DNA of 64,000 nt from Streptococcus oralis (GTDB taxonomy: Bacteria; Bacillota; Bacilli; Lactobacillales; Streptococcaceae). The position numbers were made by a program, and so were the translations under genes. The stretch lies in contig NZ_CP066059.1 in assembly GCF_016127915.1 (NCBI RefSeq), positions 372,001-436,000 on the forward strand, in the 5' to 3' direction. The notes beneath the pieces were generated by a model that saw only the letters and a list, made by a program, of their open reading frames with translations, was not told the origin of the DNA and searched no databases. Shown here piece by piece: positions 55,320 through 63,859 of this stretch; within the stretch, counting starts at the first letter, position 1; each line of letters starts with the position of its first letter.

Positions 55320-55376
55320 ACATACGCCTTTCTTAAGATCATTGATATAAAGAGCGCTGCTGGCATCGTCGATCTG
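55320..55376 (-). pseudogene. fragment of htpX 3' end (duplication scar)
   Basis: Read on the minus strand this piece gives [15 protein letters not shown], nearly the same as [17 protein letters not shown] in the intact HtpX at 56166-57074. It lacks the rest of the gene and is joined to a terminator copy that resembles the one behind htpX, so it is a decayed partial duplicate with an internal deletion. Confidence 0.85.
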
Positions 55377-55458
55377 ACAGATTATGGAGACTGGCTTTTG
55401 TTTCAATTGTATAAGCTAGAAATCATTTTTTTACAGCTCAAAGCATTCTAATATGACA

Positions 55459-56058
55459 TTATCTCATATACAAAAAGCAAAATGCAACCAGATTATTGAG
55501 GACATGCAAAAGAATGGAATTCCATAGGTTGTCAGAAGTCTTATACCTTATCCCAAATGCAAATCCCATACCTAAATAGGTGATAAAGCTAGGAATGGTA
55601 TAGGGACCATGCAGATAAGCAAAGAGAAGCGATGTGGCAAACAAGCCAAAATATGTATTCTTAAATACTATCCCCTGTAACATACCTCTCATAAAGATTT
55701 CTTCCGTGACAGGTGCCAAAACACAGAGATCCACAAAAAGTACAGACCATAAAAGTGATAAACTGTGCACAGCTTGAGTTGTGTCTGATTGGGTAGGGCC
55801 TAAAAAATTGACCAAAATATAAAATAGGAAAAGCAAGGCGTATGAAAGAAAACATTTTAAAATATCTTTTAGACAGATTTTTCGAATGTGAAACAAGTCA
55901 TACTTTTTTCCTACATATAAAAATATTGCAAGTTCAACAAGTGTAAAAAGGATAGATAGCGTTAATGAATTTATTCGCATGATTTTCTCTGCTATACTCA
56001 AATGAATTGGCATAAAAATCAAAATCAAGAAAGACGTCATCCAGCGCTTATACATCAT
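55459..56058 (-). CDS. CPBP-family intramembrane metalloprotease
   Basis: 199-residue membrane protein with about six hydrophobic segments and the CPBP (Abi) motifs: EEIFMRGMLQG (glutamate pair and Arg), FAYLHGPY and LLHVLNNLVAF. In lactic acid bacteria such proteases process or protect against bacteriocins. It lies between the htpX fragment (55320-55376) and intact htpX, so it seems to have been inserted at the 3' end of htpX. Its base composition is more AT-rich than htpX. Confidence 0.88.
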   Translation of the reverse strand: MMYKRWMTSFLILIFMPIHLSIAEKIMRINSLTLSILFTLVELAIFLYVGKKYDLFHIRKICLKDILKCFLSYALLFLFYILVNFLGPTQSDTTQAVHSLSLLWSVLFVDLCVLAPVTEEIFMRGMLQGIVFKNTYFGLFATSLLFAYLHGPYTIPSFITYLGMGFAFGIRYKTSDNLWNSILLHVLNNLVAFCFLYMR

Positions 56059-56138
56059 TCACCTCAATTATATAGAATTACATATATTATACTATTTTTT
56101 AGTGAGATAACAAGTTAAAAGCGAGATACTAAAAGTAA

Positions 56139-56167
56139 AAATCCAGAGACGACCTCTGGATTTTTTT
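56139..56167 (-). terminator. terminator after htpX
   Basis: Stem AAAATCCAGAG / CTCTGGATTTT with loop ACGAC, T-runs on both strands. It can serve htpX on the minus strand and overlaps its stop codon. Confidence 0.75.
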
Positions 56168-57074
56168 ACATTTGTTTCAAGCGTTCGATTCGTTCTGAGA
56201 TAGGTGGGTGGGTATAAAAGAGTTTTTGAAGTCCGCCACCTTTCTTGGGATCATTGATATAAAGTGCGCTGCTGGCATCGTCAACATGTTGATGCATCGG
56301 CTCGCTATTGTCCAATTTAAGCAGTGCATTGATCATCCCTTGAGGATTGCGGGTCAGCTCCACACTGGATGCATCCGCCAGGAATTCCCTCTGACGGGAA
56401 ATAGCTAATTGCACCAAGGTTGCTGCGAGAGGTGCTAGAACAATGGCTAAGAGAGAGATGATAAGCATGATAATCTCCAAACCATTTCCATCACGATCAT
56501 TATCGCTCCGTCTTCGACCAGGGCCACCCCACCACATCATCCGTCCTGCCATACTAGACAGAAGGGTGATGGCACTGGCAAGGGCGACCGCAATAGTCGA
56601 AATGCGGATATCGTAGTTTCGGATATGACTGACCTCATGCCCCATAACAGCTTCTAGCTCCTCACGATTCATGATAGCCAGGAGACCCGAAGTTGCTGCG
56701 ACAGCTGCATTCTGCGGGTTTGAACCTGTTGCAAAGGCATTTAAAGATGAATCCTCAATGATGAAAACACGCGGCATGGGAATCTGAGCGACCATGGTCA
56801 TATCTTCTACTACATGGTAGAGGTCTGGTGCTGTTTGCTCATCAACCTCACGCGCCCCATTCATAGACATGACAATCTCTGTCGATTGAAAGATCATGGT
56901 CAGAGCGTAGATAAGGCCGATAATCAAGGCAATAATCATGCCACCAAGACCTGAGCGCATAAAGAGATAGCCAACCGCATAACCAACCAAGGCCAAGAGT
57001 AGGAAGAAAACCAGCAACAAAATCCAGGTTTTTCGTTTATTGCTCGCAATTTGATCAAACAACATCTTAGTCAC
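56166..57074 (-). CDS. htpX: membrane zinc metalloprotease HtpX
   Basis: Membrane protein quality-control protease of the M48 family, 302 residues. Two N-terminal membrane helices, the catalytic [12 protein letters not shown] (HEXXH) at about 140, two further membrane segments, and the third zinc ligand region [19 protein letters not shown]. It overlaps lemA by 8 bp, the usual lemA-htpX pair. Confidence 0.97.
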   Translation of the reverse strand: MTKMLFDQIASNKRKTWILLLVFFLLLALVGYAVGYLFMRSGLGGMIIALIIGLIYALTMIFQSTEIVMSMNGAREVDEQTAPDLYHVVEDMTMVAQIPMPRVFIIEDSSLNAFATGSNPQNAAVAATSGLLAIMNREELEAVMGHEVSHIRNYDIRISTIAVALASAITLLSSMAGRMMWWGGPGRRRSDNDRDGNGLEIIMLIISLLAIVLAPLAATLVQLAISRQREFLADASSVELTRNPQGMINALLKLDNSEPMHQHVDDASSALYINDPKKGGGLQKLFYTHPPISERIERLKQM

Positions 57075-57627
57075 CTAAACCGCTAAAGTCAACTTTAGGA
57101 ACTGCCTTTTCCTCTTCAGGTGTTTGAAGGAAGTCTGCAGCTTTAAAGCCAAATAGTCCTGCGATGATGTTACTTGGGAAGCTTTCAAGTTTTACATTGT
57201 AGTTGCTGACAACACTGTTGTAGAGTTGGCGTGAATAAGAAATTTTATTTTCTGTATTGGTCAACTCTTCTTGCAATTTGATAAAGTTAGCACTAGCTTT
57301 CAAGTCTGGGTAATTCTCTGCTACTGCAAAGATACCAGAAATCTGGCGGGTAAGGGCATCACTGGCCTTCATAGCTTCTGCCGGTGAAGTGGCTGCGGCT
57401 ACTTGTCTACGAAGTTCTGTTACTTTTTCCAAGGTAGAACCTTCATATTTCGCATAGCCTTTGACTGTTTCAATCAAGTTTGGGAGGAGATCATTACGAC
57501 GCTTCAACTGAACATCGATCTGGCTCCAAGCCTCCTTGGTCTGCATACGATTTTTAACCAAACCGTTATAGCTAACAATCACAAAAATAACAATCAGAGC
57601 CAAAACTCCAAGAATAATCCAAGTCAT
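57067..57627 (-). CDS. lemA: LemA family protein
   Basis: 186-residue membrane-anchored helical protein of the LemA family. One N-terminal membrane helix ([20 protein letters not shown]), then [37 protein letters not shown], and [18 protein letters not shown]. Function uncertain; its constant pairing with htpX suggests membrane homeostasis. Divergent from rsmG. Confidence 0.95.
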   Translation of the reverse strand: MTWIILGVLALIVIFVIVSYNGLVKNRMQTKEAWSQIDVQLKRRNDLLPNLIETVKGYAKYEGSTLEKVTELRRQVAAATSPAEAMKASDALTRQISGIFAVAENYPDLKASANFIKLQEELTNTENKISYSRQLYNSVVSNYNVKLESFPSNIIAGLFGFKAADFLQTPEEEKAVPKVDFSGLGD

Positions 57628-57720
57628 AATCTTATTCCTTTCTTCTTTTAGATTACTACCAGTATATCAAATTTTTAATGAATATGGTAAAATAAGATGA
57701 TACTAGAGAAGGAAACTACT

Positions 57721-58434
57721 ATGAAACCAGAAACATTTTACAGCCTACTAGCTGAGCAAAATCTTCCACTTTCTGACCAGCAAAAGAACCAATTTGAACG
57801 CTATTTTGAGCTCTTGGTCGAGTGGAATGAAAAGATTAACCTGACCGCTATTACAGATAAAGAGGAAGTTTACCTTAAGCACTTTTATGATTCGATTGCC
57901 CCCATCCTGCAAGGTTTGATTTCAAATGAAACTATCAAACTTCTTGATATCGGGGCTGGGGCAGGATTTCCTAGTCTACCCATGAAAATCCTCTATCCTC
58001 AGTTAGATGTGACCATCATTGATTCGCTCAATAAGCGCATCAACTTCCTCCAACTATTGGCTCAAGAACTGGATTTGGACGGAGTTCATTTCTACCATGG
58101 ACGTGCAGAAGACTTTGCCCAAGACAAGAACTTCCGTGCCCAGTTTGATGTGGTGACGGCTCGTGCGGTTGCCCGTATGCAGGTCTTGTCTGAGCTGACC
58201 ATTCCCTATCTTAAAGTCGGTGGCAAACTATTGGCACTCAAGGCCAGCAATGCTCCTGAGGAATTGCTAGAAGCCAAGAATGCCCTCAACCTCCTCTTTA
58301 GTAAGGTAGAGGATAACCTCAGCTATGCCCTACCAAATGGAGATCCGCGCTACATCACTGTGGTCGAAAAGAAAAAGGAAACACCTAACAAGTATCCAAG
58401 AAAGGCTGGCATGCCCAACAAACGCCCACTTTAA
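57721..58434 (+). CDS. rsmG: 16S rRNA (guanine-527-N7)-methyltransferase
   Basis: SAM-dependent methylation of G527 in 16S rRNA (GidB), affecting streptomycin sensitivity. The 237-residue protein starts [20 protein letters not shown] at 57721, with [12 protein letters not shown], the SAM loop [17 protein letters not shown], and [17 protein letters not shown]. The tandem repeat region starts 4 bp after the stop. Confidence 0.96.
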   Translation: MKPETFYSLLAEQNLPLSDQQKNQFERYFELLVEWNEKINLTAITDKEEVYLKHFYDSIAPILQGLISNETIKLLDIGAGAGFPSLPMKILYPQLDVTIIDSLNKRINFLQLLAQELDLDGVHFYHGRAEDFAQDKNFRAQFDVVTARAVARMQVLSELTIPYLKVGGKLLALKASNAPEELLEAKNALNLLFSKVEDNLSYALPNGDPRYITVVEKKKETPNKYPRKAGMPNKRPL

Positions 58435-58438
58435 ACAA

Positions 58439-58647
58439 TTTACAAAATCATACCTCGCTCTCGCATTTCCGGGCTTGGGAAAAATTCGTTTACAAAATCA
58501 ACCTCGCTTTCTATCTCTAGGCTCGGGAAAAAATGATTTACAAAATCAACCTCGCTTTCTATCTCTAGGCTCGGGAAAAAATGATTTACAAAATCAACCT
58601 CGCTTTTTTGTTTCTCGGCTCGGGAAAAAATGATTTACAAAATCATT
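58439..58647 (+). repeat. tandem repeat, 48-50 bp unit, about 4.3 copies
   Basis: Units begin TTTACAAAATCA and end GGGAAAAAATGA. Copies start at 58439 (50 bp, most divergent), 58489 (48), 58537 (48), 58585 (49), and a partial one at 58634. The two central copies are nearly identical. The open frame across them (repeating LQNQPRFLSLGSGKND) is a repeat artefact without a ribosome binding site. Confidence 0.95.
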
Positions 58648-58662
58648 TTTTTCTGCTATACT
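58634..58662 (+). promoter_or_regulatory. uracil permease promoter, -35 from the last repeat unit
   Basis: -35 TTTACA (58634-58639), 17-bp spacer ending TGC, -10 TATACT (58657-58662). The -35 is the first six bases of the truncated fifth repeat unit. Confidence 0.8.
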
Positions 58663-58683
58663 ATCACAAGCAAAGGTTTTTAA

Positions 58684-58797
58684 TGTCATCCTGTGAGGTG
58701 ACGAAGGCGCAGATTTATATAAATTTTTAAAAGATAGCTATTTTTTAAAAAGTCTTACTCTGAGGGCCTATTGCTGCAAAATAATGGGCTCTTTTTT
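58684..58797 (+). promoter_or_regulatory. PyrR-binding attenuator leader of the uracil permease gene
   Basis: PyrR-binding loop at about 58684-58712 with TCCTGTGAGGTGACGAAGG, then a terminator at 58764-58797 (GGGCCTATT / AATGGGCTC followed by TTTTTT). It matches the pyrR leader in plan, so permease and biosynthesis should share UMP control. Confidence 0.85.
58764..58797 (+). terminator. terminator of the uracil permease attenuator
   Basis: Nine-bp stem GGGCCTATT / AATGGGCTC with two G-T pairs, six-T tail, 22 bp before the start codon. Confidence 0.8.
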
Positions 58798-58819
58798 GGT
58801 GCCCAAAAGTGAGGTTTTT

Positions 58820-60103
58820 ATGAAACAGGAATCAACTGTTGACTTGTTACTAGACGTTGATCAACGTCCTTCTGCTGGTAAAGGCATTCTTCTAAGCTTT
58901 CAGCACGTGTTTGCCATGTTTGGTGCAACCATTCTCGTTCCCTTAATTTTGGGAATGCCCGTATCGGTTGCTCTCTTCGCTTCCGGTATTGGAACACTTA
59001 TCTACATGATTTCTACTGGCTTTAAGGTTCCAGTTTACCTAGGTTCTTCATTTGCCTTTATCACGGCTATGTCTCTAGCCATGAAAGAAATGGGAGGAGA
59101 TGTATCTGCTGCTCAAACGGGGGTAATCTTGACTGGTTTGGTCTATGTCCTTGTAGCAGCAAGTGTTCGTTTTGCAGGTACGAAATGGATTGATAAACTC
59201 TTGCCACCAATCATTATCGGACCTATGATTATCGTTATCGGTCTTGGTCTTGCTGGTTCTGCTGTAACGAATGCTGGACTTGTAGCAGACGGAAACTGGA
59301 AAAACGCTCTTGTAGCTGTCGTGACGTTCTTGATTGCCGCCTTTATCAATACAAAAGGAAAAGGTTTCCTTCGTATCATTCCTTTCCTCTTCGCCATCAT
59401 CGGTGGGTATATCTTCGCTATGATGCTTGGTTTGGTTGACTTTACCCCAGTCCTTCAAGCCAATTGGTTTGAAATTCCTGGTTTTTACTTGCCATTTAGT
59501 ACAGGTGGAGCCTTTAAAGAGTACAACTTGTACTTCGGTCCTGAAACAATCGCCATCTTGCCAATCGCTATTGTAACCATTTCAGAACACATCGGAGACC
59601 ACACGGTCTTGAGCCAAATCTGTGGCCGTCAATTCCTGAAAGAACCAGGACTTCACCGTACGCTTCTTGGTGATGGTATCGCGACATCTGTATCAGCCTT
59701 CCTAGGTGGACCAGCTAATACGACCTACGGAGAAAATACAGGGGTTATCGGGATGACTCGTATCGCTTCTGTCTCTGTTATCCGTAACGCAGCCTTTATC
59801 GCCATTGCTCTTAGCTTCCTAGGTAAATTCACTGCCTTGATTTCAACCATTCCAAATGCTGTGCTTGGTGGCATGTCCATCCTTCTCTACGGAGTTATCG
59901 CCAGCAACGGTCTAAAAGTTTTGATTAAAGAACGCGTTGACTTCAGTCAAATGCGTAACCTCATCATTGCCAGTGCCATGTTGGTACTTGGACTTGGTGG
60001 GGCTATCCTCAAACTTGGCCCAGTTACACTTTCAGGTACTGCTCTATCAGCTATGACAGGAATCATCTTGAACTTGATCTTGCCACACGAACATAAAGAC
60101 TAA
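58820..60103 (+). CDS. pyrP: uracil permease (UraA/PyrP, NCS2 family)
   Basis: Proton-coupled uracil importer, 427 residues, about fourteen membrane segments. Family motifs: PLILGMPVSVALFASGIGTL, YLGSSFAFITAM, ISEHIGDHTVLSQ with the substrate-binding Glu, and FLGGPANTTYGENTGVIGMT. Start at 58820 (MKQESTVDLLLDVDQRPSAG) with GAGG. Preceded by a PyrR attenuator, which supports the uracil assignment. Confidence 0.94.
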   Translation: MKQESTVDLLLDVDQRPSAGKGILLSFQHVFAMFGATILVPLILGMPVSVALFASGIGTLIYMISTGFKVPVYLGSSFAFITAMSLAMKEMGGDVSAAQTGVILTGLVYVLVAASVRFAGTKWIDKLLPPIIIGPMIIVIGLGLAGSAVTNAGLVADGNWKNALVAVVTFLIAAFINTKGKGFLRIIPFLFAIIGGYIFAMMLGLVDFTPVLQANWFEIPGFYLPFSTGGAFKEYNLYFGPETIAILPIAIVTISEHIGDHTVLSQICGRQFLKEPGLHRTLLGDGIATSVSAFLGGPANTTYGENTGVIGMTRIASVSVIRNAAFIAIALSFLGKFTALISTIPNAVLGGMSILLYGVIASNGLKVLIKERVDFSQMRNLIIASAMLVLGLGGAILKLGPVTLSGTALSAMTGIILNLILPHEHKD

Positions 60104-60114
60104 TCATCTATACA

Positions 60115-60146
60115 CAAAAAATCCACTCGATTGAGTGGATTTTTTA
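60115..60146 (+). terminator. bidirectional terminator after the uracil permease gene
   Basis: AAAAAATCCACTC / GAGTGGATTTTTT stem with loop GATT, T-runs on both strands, between convergent genes. Confidence 0.88.
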
Positions 60147-60147
60147 A

Positions 60148-61053
60148 TTACTTACTCTTTATTTCCAACAGTAAATCTTTCAATGAAATAATGGTCACGG
60201 CTAGTAAAATCATGGCCATACCGACAAAATCAATCGCATAAAACTGTTCCTTCATAATCAGAAAGGCAAAGAAAACGGCAGAAATTGGCTCTATGGAAGC
60301 CAATAAACTAGACTTAACAGGACCTATCAGACTAGCTCCCTTTAGGAAAGCTGTATAGGCAAAGACCGTTCCGATGATGATAATCCCAGCAAATGCAAAG
60401 AGAAAATCTAGGCTAGTCGGTATGCTAGCCCGTAAGACTCCTGTAAAGGGAAGAGCCACTACACCAGAAATAACCATCCCGACACCAATCACCAAAATAC
60501 TGCCCCACTTCTTAATCAAAGCGATAGGAAGGATAATATAGAGGGCATAGGTCAAGGCTGAAAAGAGGCCCCAGAACAGACCTAAGGGCGTGACAGACAA
60601 CTGGTCGACTTTCCCATGCGTCGCGATCAGAAAAGTTCCTCCTATAGCCAATCCAATCGAAATAATCTCAGCTAGAGTCGGAGCTACCTTGTCCTTGATA
60701 CAAGTATAAACTAAAATCCCAACGGGGCATACATACTGGAGAACTGTCGCCGTTCCAGCATTGGTTTCCTGAATGGCAGAAAGATAGGCAAACTGGTTTA
60801 AGAAAAGTCCAAACAGGGCAAATAGCAACAGAGATAGTAGACTTTTTCTGTCTTTTAAAAAAGATAGGAGTTTACCCTGTGAAGTCGCATAGGATAAGAT
60901 TACTAGTGCCAAGCCTGCAATGATAAGTCGTAAATTGGTCAAGACTAGAGCGGAAATCCCGTGTGCCATTAGGTATTGGCCACTGGTTCCAGACAAGCCC
61001 CAAGCAATCCCTGCAACAATAGTATATATTGTTCCCTTTAAAAGTCTTGACAT
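60148..61053 (-). CDS. EamA-family drug/metabolite transporter
   Basis: 301-residue membrane protein with ten hydrophobic segments and two EamA repeats (VAGIAWGLSGTSGQYLMAH at the start; GLFWGLFSALTYALYIILP in the second). The C-terminal half carries SLLASIEPISAVFFAFLIMKEQF, diagnostic for the family. Substrate unknown. Last gene of the cppA-serine hydrolase-transporter operon, 4 bp after its neighbour. Confidence 0.9.
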   Translation of the reverse strand: MSRLLKGTIYTIVAGIAWGLSGTSGQYLMAHGISALVLTNLRLIIAGLALVILSYATSQGKLLSFLKDRKSLLSLLLFALFGLFLNQFAYLSAIQETNAGTATVLQYVCPVGILVYTCIKDKVAPTLAEIISIGLAIGGTFLIATHGKVDQLSVTPLGLFWGLFSALTYALYIILPIALIKKWGSILVIGVGMVISGVVALPFTGVLRASIPTSLDFLFAFAGIIIIGTVFAYTAFLKGASLIGPVKSSLLASIEPISAVFFAFLIMKEQFYAIDFVGMAMILLAVTIISLKDLLLEIKSK

Positions 61054-61057
61054 CAGC

Positions 61058-61999
61058 TTAGTTCCTATCCTCCTGACGAATCAAATCCATGAGTTGATGA
61101 CGGTCTAATCTCCACTGAGCACGTTCATCCCTCTCATAAGTCCGATTGGATAGAAAGATAACAGCTTCTTGTTTATTACGATTCCACATGATAAAAGTTC
61201 CCGTATAACCCGTATGATCCAACCAATCACCTTCCAAATTCCAGGCCAAAGAGCGTTCCCTATCATCTAAGTCTGAAAAATTCTGTGTTAACTCTTCTGC
61301 AAATGAATCTTTTAAATAGTGCTCCAAAAAGAGTTTCAAATCAGCCACTGTAGAAAATAAACCTGCACTTCCAGCGTGCTTTCCAAGCACACGAGCCTTA
61401 GGATCATGAACGACTCCTGCTTTCTGTCCACGAACAGTTGGAACAGCACTGGTAACTGGTCCAAATCGGGTTTCTCCCATCTTCCATGGATCCAAAACTT
61501 GTTCTTCTATAATCTGATCCAAATCTTGGTTAAAGATTTTTTCCAAAAGAAAGCCCAAGAGTAAAAAGTGAACGTCCGAGTATAGGAAGGCCGGCTGACT
61601 TCGTCTGTTGAGGTGAAACATGGCTTTTCTCAATTCCTCTGCACTTAACTTGTCCCGATTAGGAATAAAGGGGTCCAGGTCTGTAGCATGGGTCAGAAGT
61701 TGTCGTATAGTGATATCGGGATAATCACACTCCGGTAAAAAATCCGTTACCGGTCGATCAATATCTAATTTGCCCTGCTGCCACAAGAAGATGAGAACCG
61801 TCCCCACTCCCACGACCTTACTCACACTAGCCAGATCATAAACCAAACCACTCTCGGTCTTCAAGCCCCGTTCTGGATCACTCAATCCTAGATAAGACTC
61901 TTTCCATTCACCATCCTTATAATACGCAAAAGAGGCCCCGGGATAAATCCCTGCCTCGATTTGATTTTCTATTTTTCTTAGAATTTTTTCCAACTTCAT
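61058..61999 (-). CDS. serine hydrolase, class C beta-lactamase-like
   Basis: 313-residue member of the beta-lactamase/transpeptidase-like family. The SxxK motif is in YDLASVSKVVGVG, followed by a YxD/N-like YSDVHFLLLG, and HTGYTGTF in place of KTG. No signal peptide is seen, so it may act in the cytoplasm as an esterase or peptidase. It overlaps cppA by 4 bp. Confidence 0.88.
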   Translation of the reverse strand: MKLEKILRKIENQIEAGIYPGASFAYYKDGEWKESYLGLSDPERGLKTESGLVYDLASVSKVVGVGTVLIFLWQQGKLDIDRPVTDFLPECDYPDITIRQLLTHATDLDPFIPNRDKLSAEELRKAMFHLNRRSQPAFLYSDVHFLLLGFLLEKIFNQDLDQIIEEQVLDPWKMGETRFGPVTSAVPTVRGQKAGVVHDPKARVLGKHAGSAGLFSTVADLKLFLEHYLKDSFAEELTQNFSDLDDRERSLAWNLEGDWLDHTGYTGTFIMWNRNKQEAVIFLSNRTYERDERAQWRLDRHQLMDLIRQEDRN

Positions 62000-62721
62000 G
62001 CTTCTTCAAACCACAATTCAATGTTATTGGTATCTTTACCAAGGAAGAATTTTTCAGACTTAGGGACAAAGTAGCCTGTCTTTTCAAATTTCTGACGAAG
62101 ACTGGTTAGATCAAAATTCTTGACTAAAAATTTCAACATCGTCAAGTCCCAAGTGACATTGTTTTCAACAGCCAAATCTGGTCCTTGCCCTTTAGTAAAG
62201 GTGATTGCTGGCGCTACTCCTTCAGGATCAAGTAAACTCTCGGTCCCTTCAGGTAAACGCAACTCCATCGAAACCTCAAATTGGCTCAAGTATTTTATAC
62301 TTGTATTTGAATAAAATTCAGGAACAGTTTCCAGTGGAACCAAATCTCTTATATCATTTTCTGCATGAACAAGGATCACATCCTCTTCAGGAGAAGCAAT
62401 CTCAAAAGCATACCCTCGATTTCCTTTAAATAAGCGAGGAAGAAACTTCATCTGAGAAAGAAGGGCCTCGATTTCAGAAGGTTTTTCAACCTTTATCAAG
62501 AGTCTAGCTAGCTTCTTAAGTCCTTCAACCCTGCGTGTTCGCATGCTTGGAGCCTCTTCTAAAATCAATCTCTCCGTAGCTGTCTGGTCGCCTAGGGAAA
62601 GAAAGGCAGACTCTTCCAGCAAAGGTTTCATCCCCAGGGTTTCAATGTAAAATCTTTCATTTAATTTTCGATTATTAACTTTCAAAGTCGGAATGATCCG
62701 AACAATCTCATTCACGTTCAT
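61996..62721 (-). CDS. cppA: CppA family protein
   Basis: 241-residue protein of the streptococcal CppA family, named for reported degradation of complement C3. It has a glyoxalase/VOC-like N-terminal half (IVRIIPTLKVNNRKLNERFY, IETLGMKPLLEESAFLSLGD) and a similar C-terminal half ending EKFFLGKDTNNIELWFEEA. No signal peptide is visible. Start at ATG 62721 with GGAGG. First gene of the operon with the serine hydrolase and transporter. Confidence 0.9.
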   Translation of the reverse strand: MNVNEIVRIIPTLKVNNRKLNERFYIETLGMKPLLEESAFLSLGDQTATERLILEEAPSMRTRRVEGLKKLARLLIKVEKPSEIEALLSQMKFLPRLFKGNRGYAFEIASPEEDVILVHAENDIRDLVPLETVPEFYSNTSIKYLSQFEVSMELRLPEGTESLLDPEGVAPAITFTKGQGPDLAVENNVTWDLTMLKFLVKNFDLTSLRQKFEKTGYFVPKSEKFFLGKDTNNIELWFEEA

Positions 62722-62802
62722 AAATTCCTCCAACTCTTTTATTTTAAAGGATTTTAGAATATTTTACAAGCCATATTTGTTTAAATTAGAAAATTTTCCA
62801 AG

Positions 62803-62827
62803 AAAAAAACTGGGATTCCCCAGTTTC
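62803..62827 (-). terminator. terminator after the aquaporin gene
   Basis: Minus strand stem AAACTGGG / CCCAGTTT with loop GAAT, followed by TTTTTCTT. Confidence 0.85.
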
Positions 62828-62832
62828 ATTTC

Positions 62833-63702
62833 TTATAGGTAAAGTAGTTTGAATAGTGCTACTGCTGCAATACCCGCTGCAATTGGAGCTACAACTGGAA
62901 CCCATGCATACCACCATTTTGAATCACCCTTGTGTTGACCAAGAACTGATTTTGGAAGGAGTTCGTGAAGAAGACGTGGTCCAAAGTCACGAGCTGGGTT
63001 CAAACCAGGTCCAGTAGGTCCACCAAGTGAAGTTACCAAGGCCATTACTAGGAAACCAAGTGCCAAGTGTGCAACTGAGAGACCAGCAGCTGTATGTGGA
63101 GCTACTTGAGCTTTCACTGCCAATTCACTTAAATCAACAGTTTGTCCAGCTTGAGTAGCCATTTGTTTCATGTATTGAAGAACCTCAGCACCAAAGAAGT
63201 TTTTAGTCAAACCAAGTGCTGCAAAGAAAAGAACAAATGAACCTACAAACTCATTGAGGAAACCGTTAACAGTAGCTGCAAAACGTGATTCTTTTGTACC
63301 GTGGTCGATGCTTGAAATTGTTGAGAAGGTACCCAAGATGTTGTTAGGATTTTCTGTCTTCAAGTAGTAAGGACGGTGAGTTGCTACAACCAAAGCTTGA
63401 CCAAAAATCGCTCCTAAAACTTGCGCAAGGATATAATATGGCACTTGTTCCCAAGGGAAAAGTCCACTCACAGCAAGTCCAAGTGTGAAGGCTGGGTTGA
63501 TGTGGTTACCAGATACATTACCGAACATCAAGGCTGGGATCATAACCCCCATACCGTAACCAACCGCGATAACGAGCCAGCCACTTTGATGACCTTTCGT
63601 ACCTTTAAGTTCAACGTTAGCAACTGCACCATTACCAAGAATGATCAAAATAGCAGTTCCCAAGAATTCTGTGGCATATTTAATAGCCCATGTAAAATCC
63701 AT
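62833..63702 (-). CDS. aquaglyceroporin (MIP family)
   Basis: Channel for glycerol and/or water, 289 residues, six membrane helices. The two pore motifs are GNHINPAFTLG and GLNPARDFGPR. A long extracellular-loop-like insertion of about residues 120-140 and 180-205 (THRPYYLKTENPNN, QMATQAGQTVDL) resembles lactococcal/streptococcal Gla proteins. Single-gene unit, no glpK or glpO adjacent. Confidence 0.94.
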   Translation of the reverse strand: MDFTWAIKYATEFLGTAILIILGNGAVANVELKGTKGHQSGWLVIAVGYGMGVMIPALMFGNVSGNHINPAFTLGLAVSGLFPWEQVPYYILAQVLGAIFGQALVVATHRPYYLKTENPNNILGTFSTISSIDHGTKESRFAATVNGFLNEFVGSFVLFFAALGLTKNFFGAEVLQYMKQMATQAGQTVDLSELAVKAQVAPHTAAGLSVAHLALGFLVMALVTSLGGPTGPGLNPARDFGPRLLHELLPKSVLGQHKGDSKWWYAWVPVVAPIAAGIAAVALFKLLYL

Positions 63703-63739
63703 TTGATAGATTCTCCTTCAATTTTTTTAGACAATCCTT

Positions 63740-63768
63740 ATTCTATCAATTTTTAGGCCTTTTAGCAA
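63740..63768 (-). promoter_or_regulatory. aquaporin promoter
   Basis: Minus strand: -35 TTGCTA (63768-63763), 17-bp spacer ending TGA, -10 TAGAAT (63745-63740). A weak cre-like GGAAAACGCTTTAT lies at 63791-63804, upstream of the -35. Confidence 0.7.
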
Positions 63769-63821
63769 TATCTTTTCTAAAAGAATCTATGGAAAACGCT
63801 TTATTTAACTTATCTTTAAGA

Positions 63822-63852
63822 AAAGAACAAAAGAAGTCAAACTCCTTTTGTC
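63822..63852 (-). terminator. terminator after the truncated right-edge gene
   Basis: Minus strand stem ACAAAAG / CTTTTGT enclosing a smaller AGT/ACT pair, followed by TCTTTTCTT. Confidence 0.65.
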
Positions 63853-63859
63853 CTAATCG

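Noticed and set aside
55173..55406. Seventy-seven codon frame with an HtpX-like piece
   Set aside because: Only residues encoded at 55320-55376 match HtpX; the rest is antisense to the ABC-F gene and intergenic. Reported as a gene fragment instead.
58325..58633. Open frame with repeating LQNQPRFLSLGSGKND
   Set aside because: Translation of the tandem DNA repeat; overlaps rsmG and has no ribosome binding site. Unit lengths of 48-50 bp would shift the frame in some copies.
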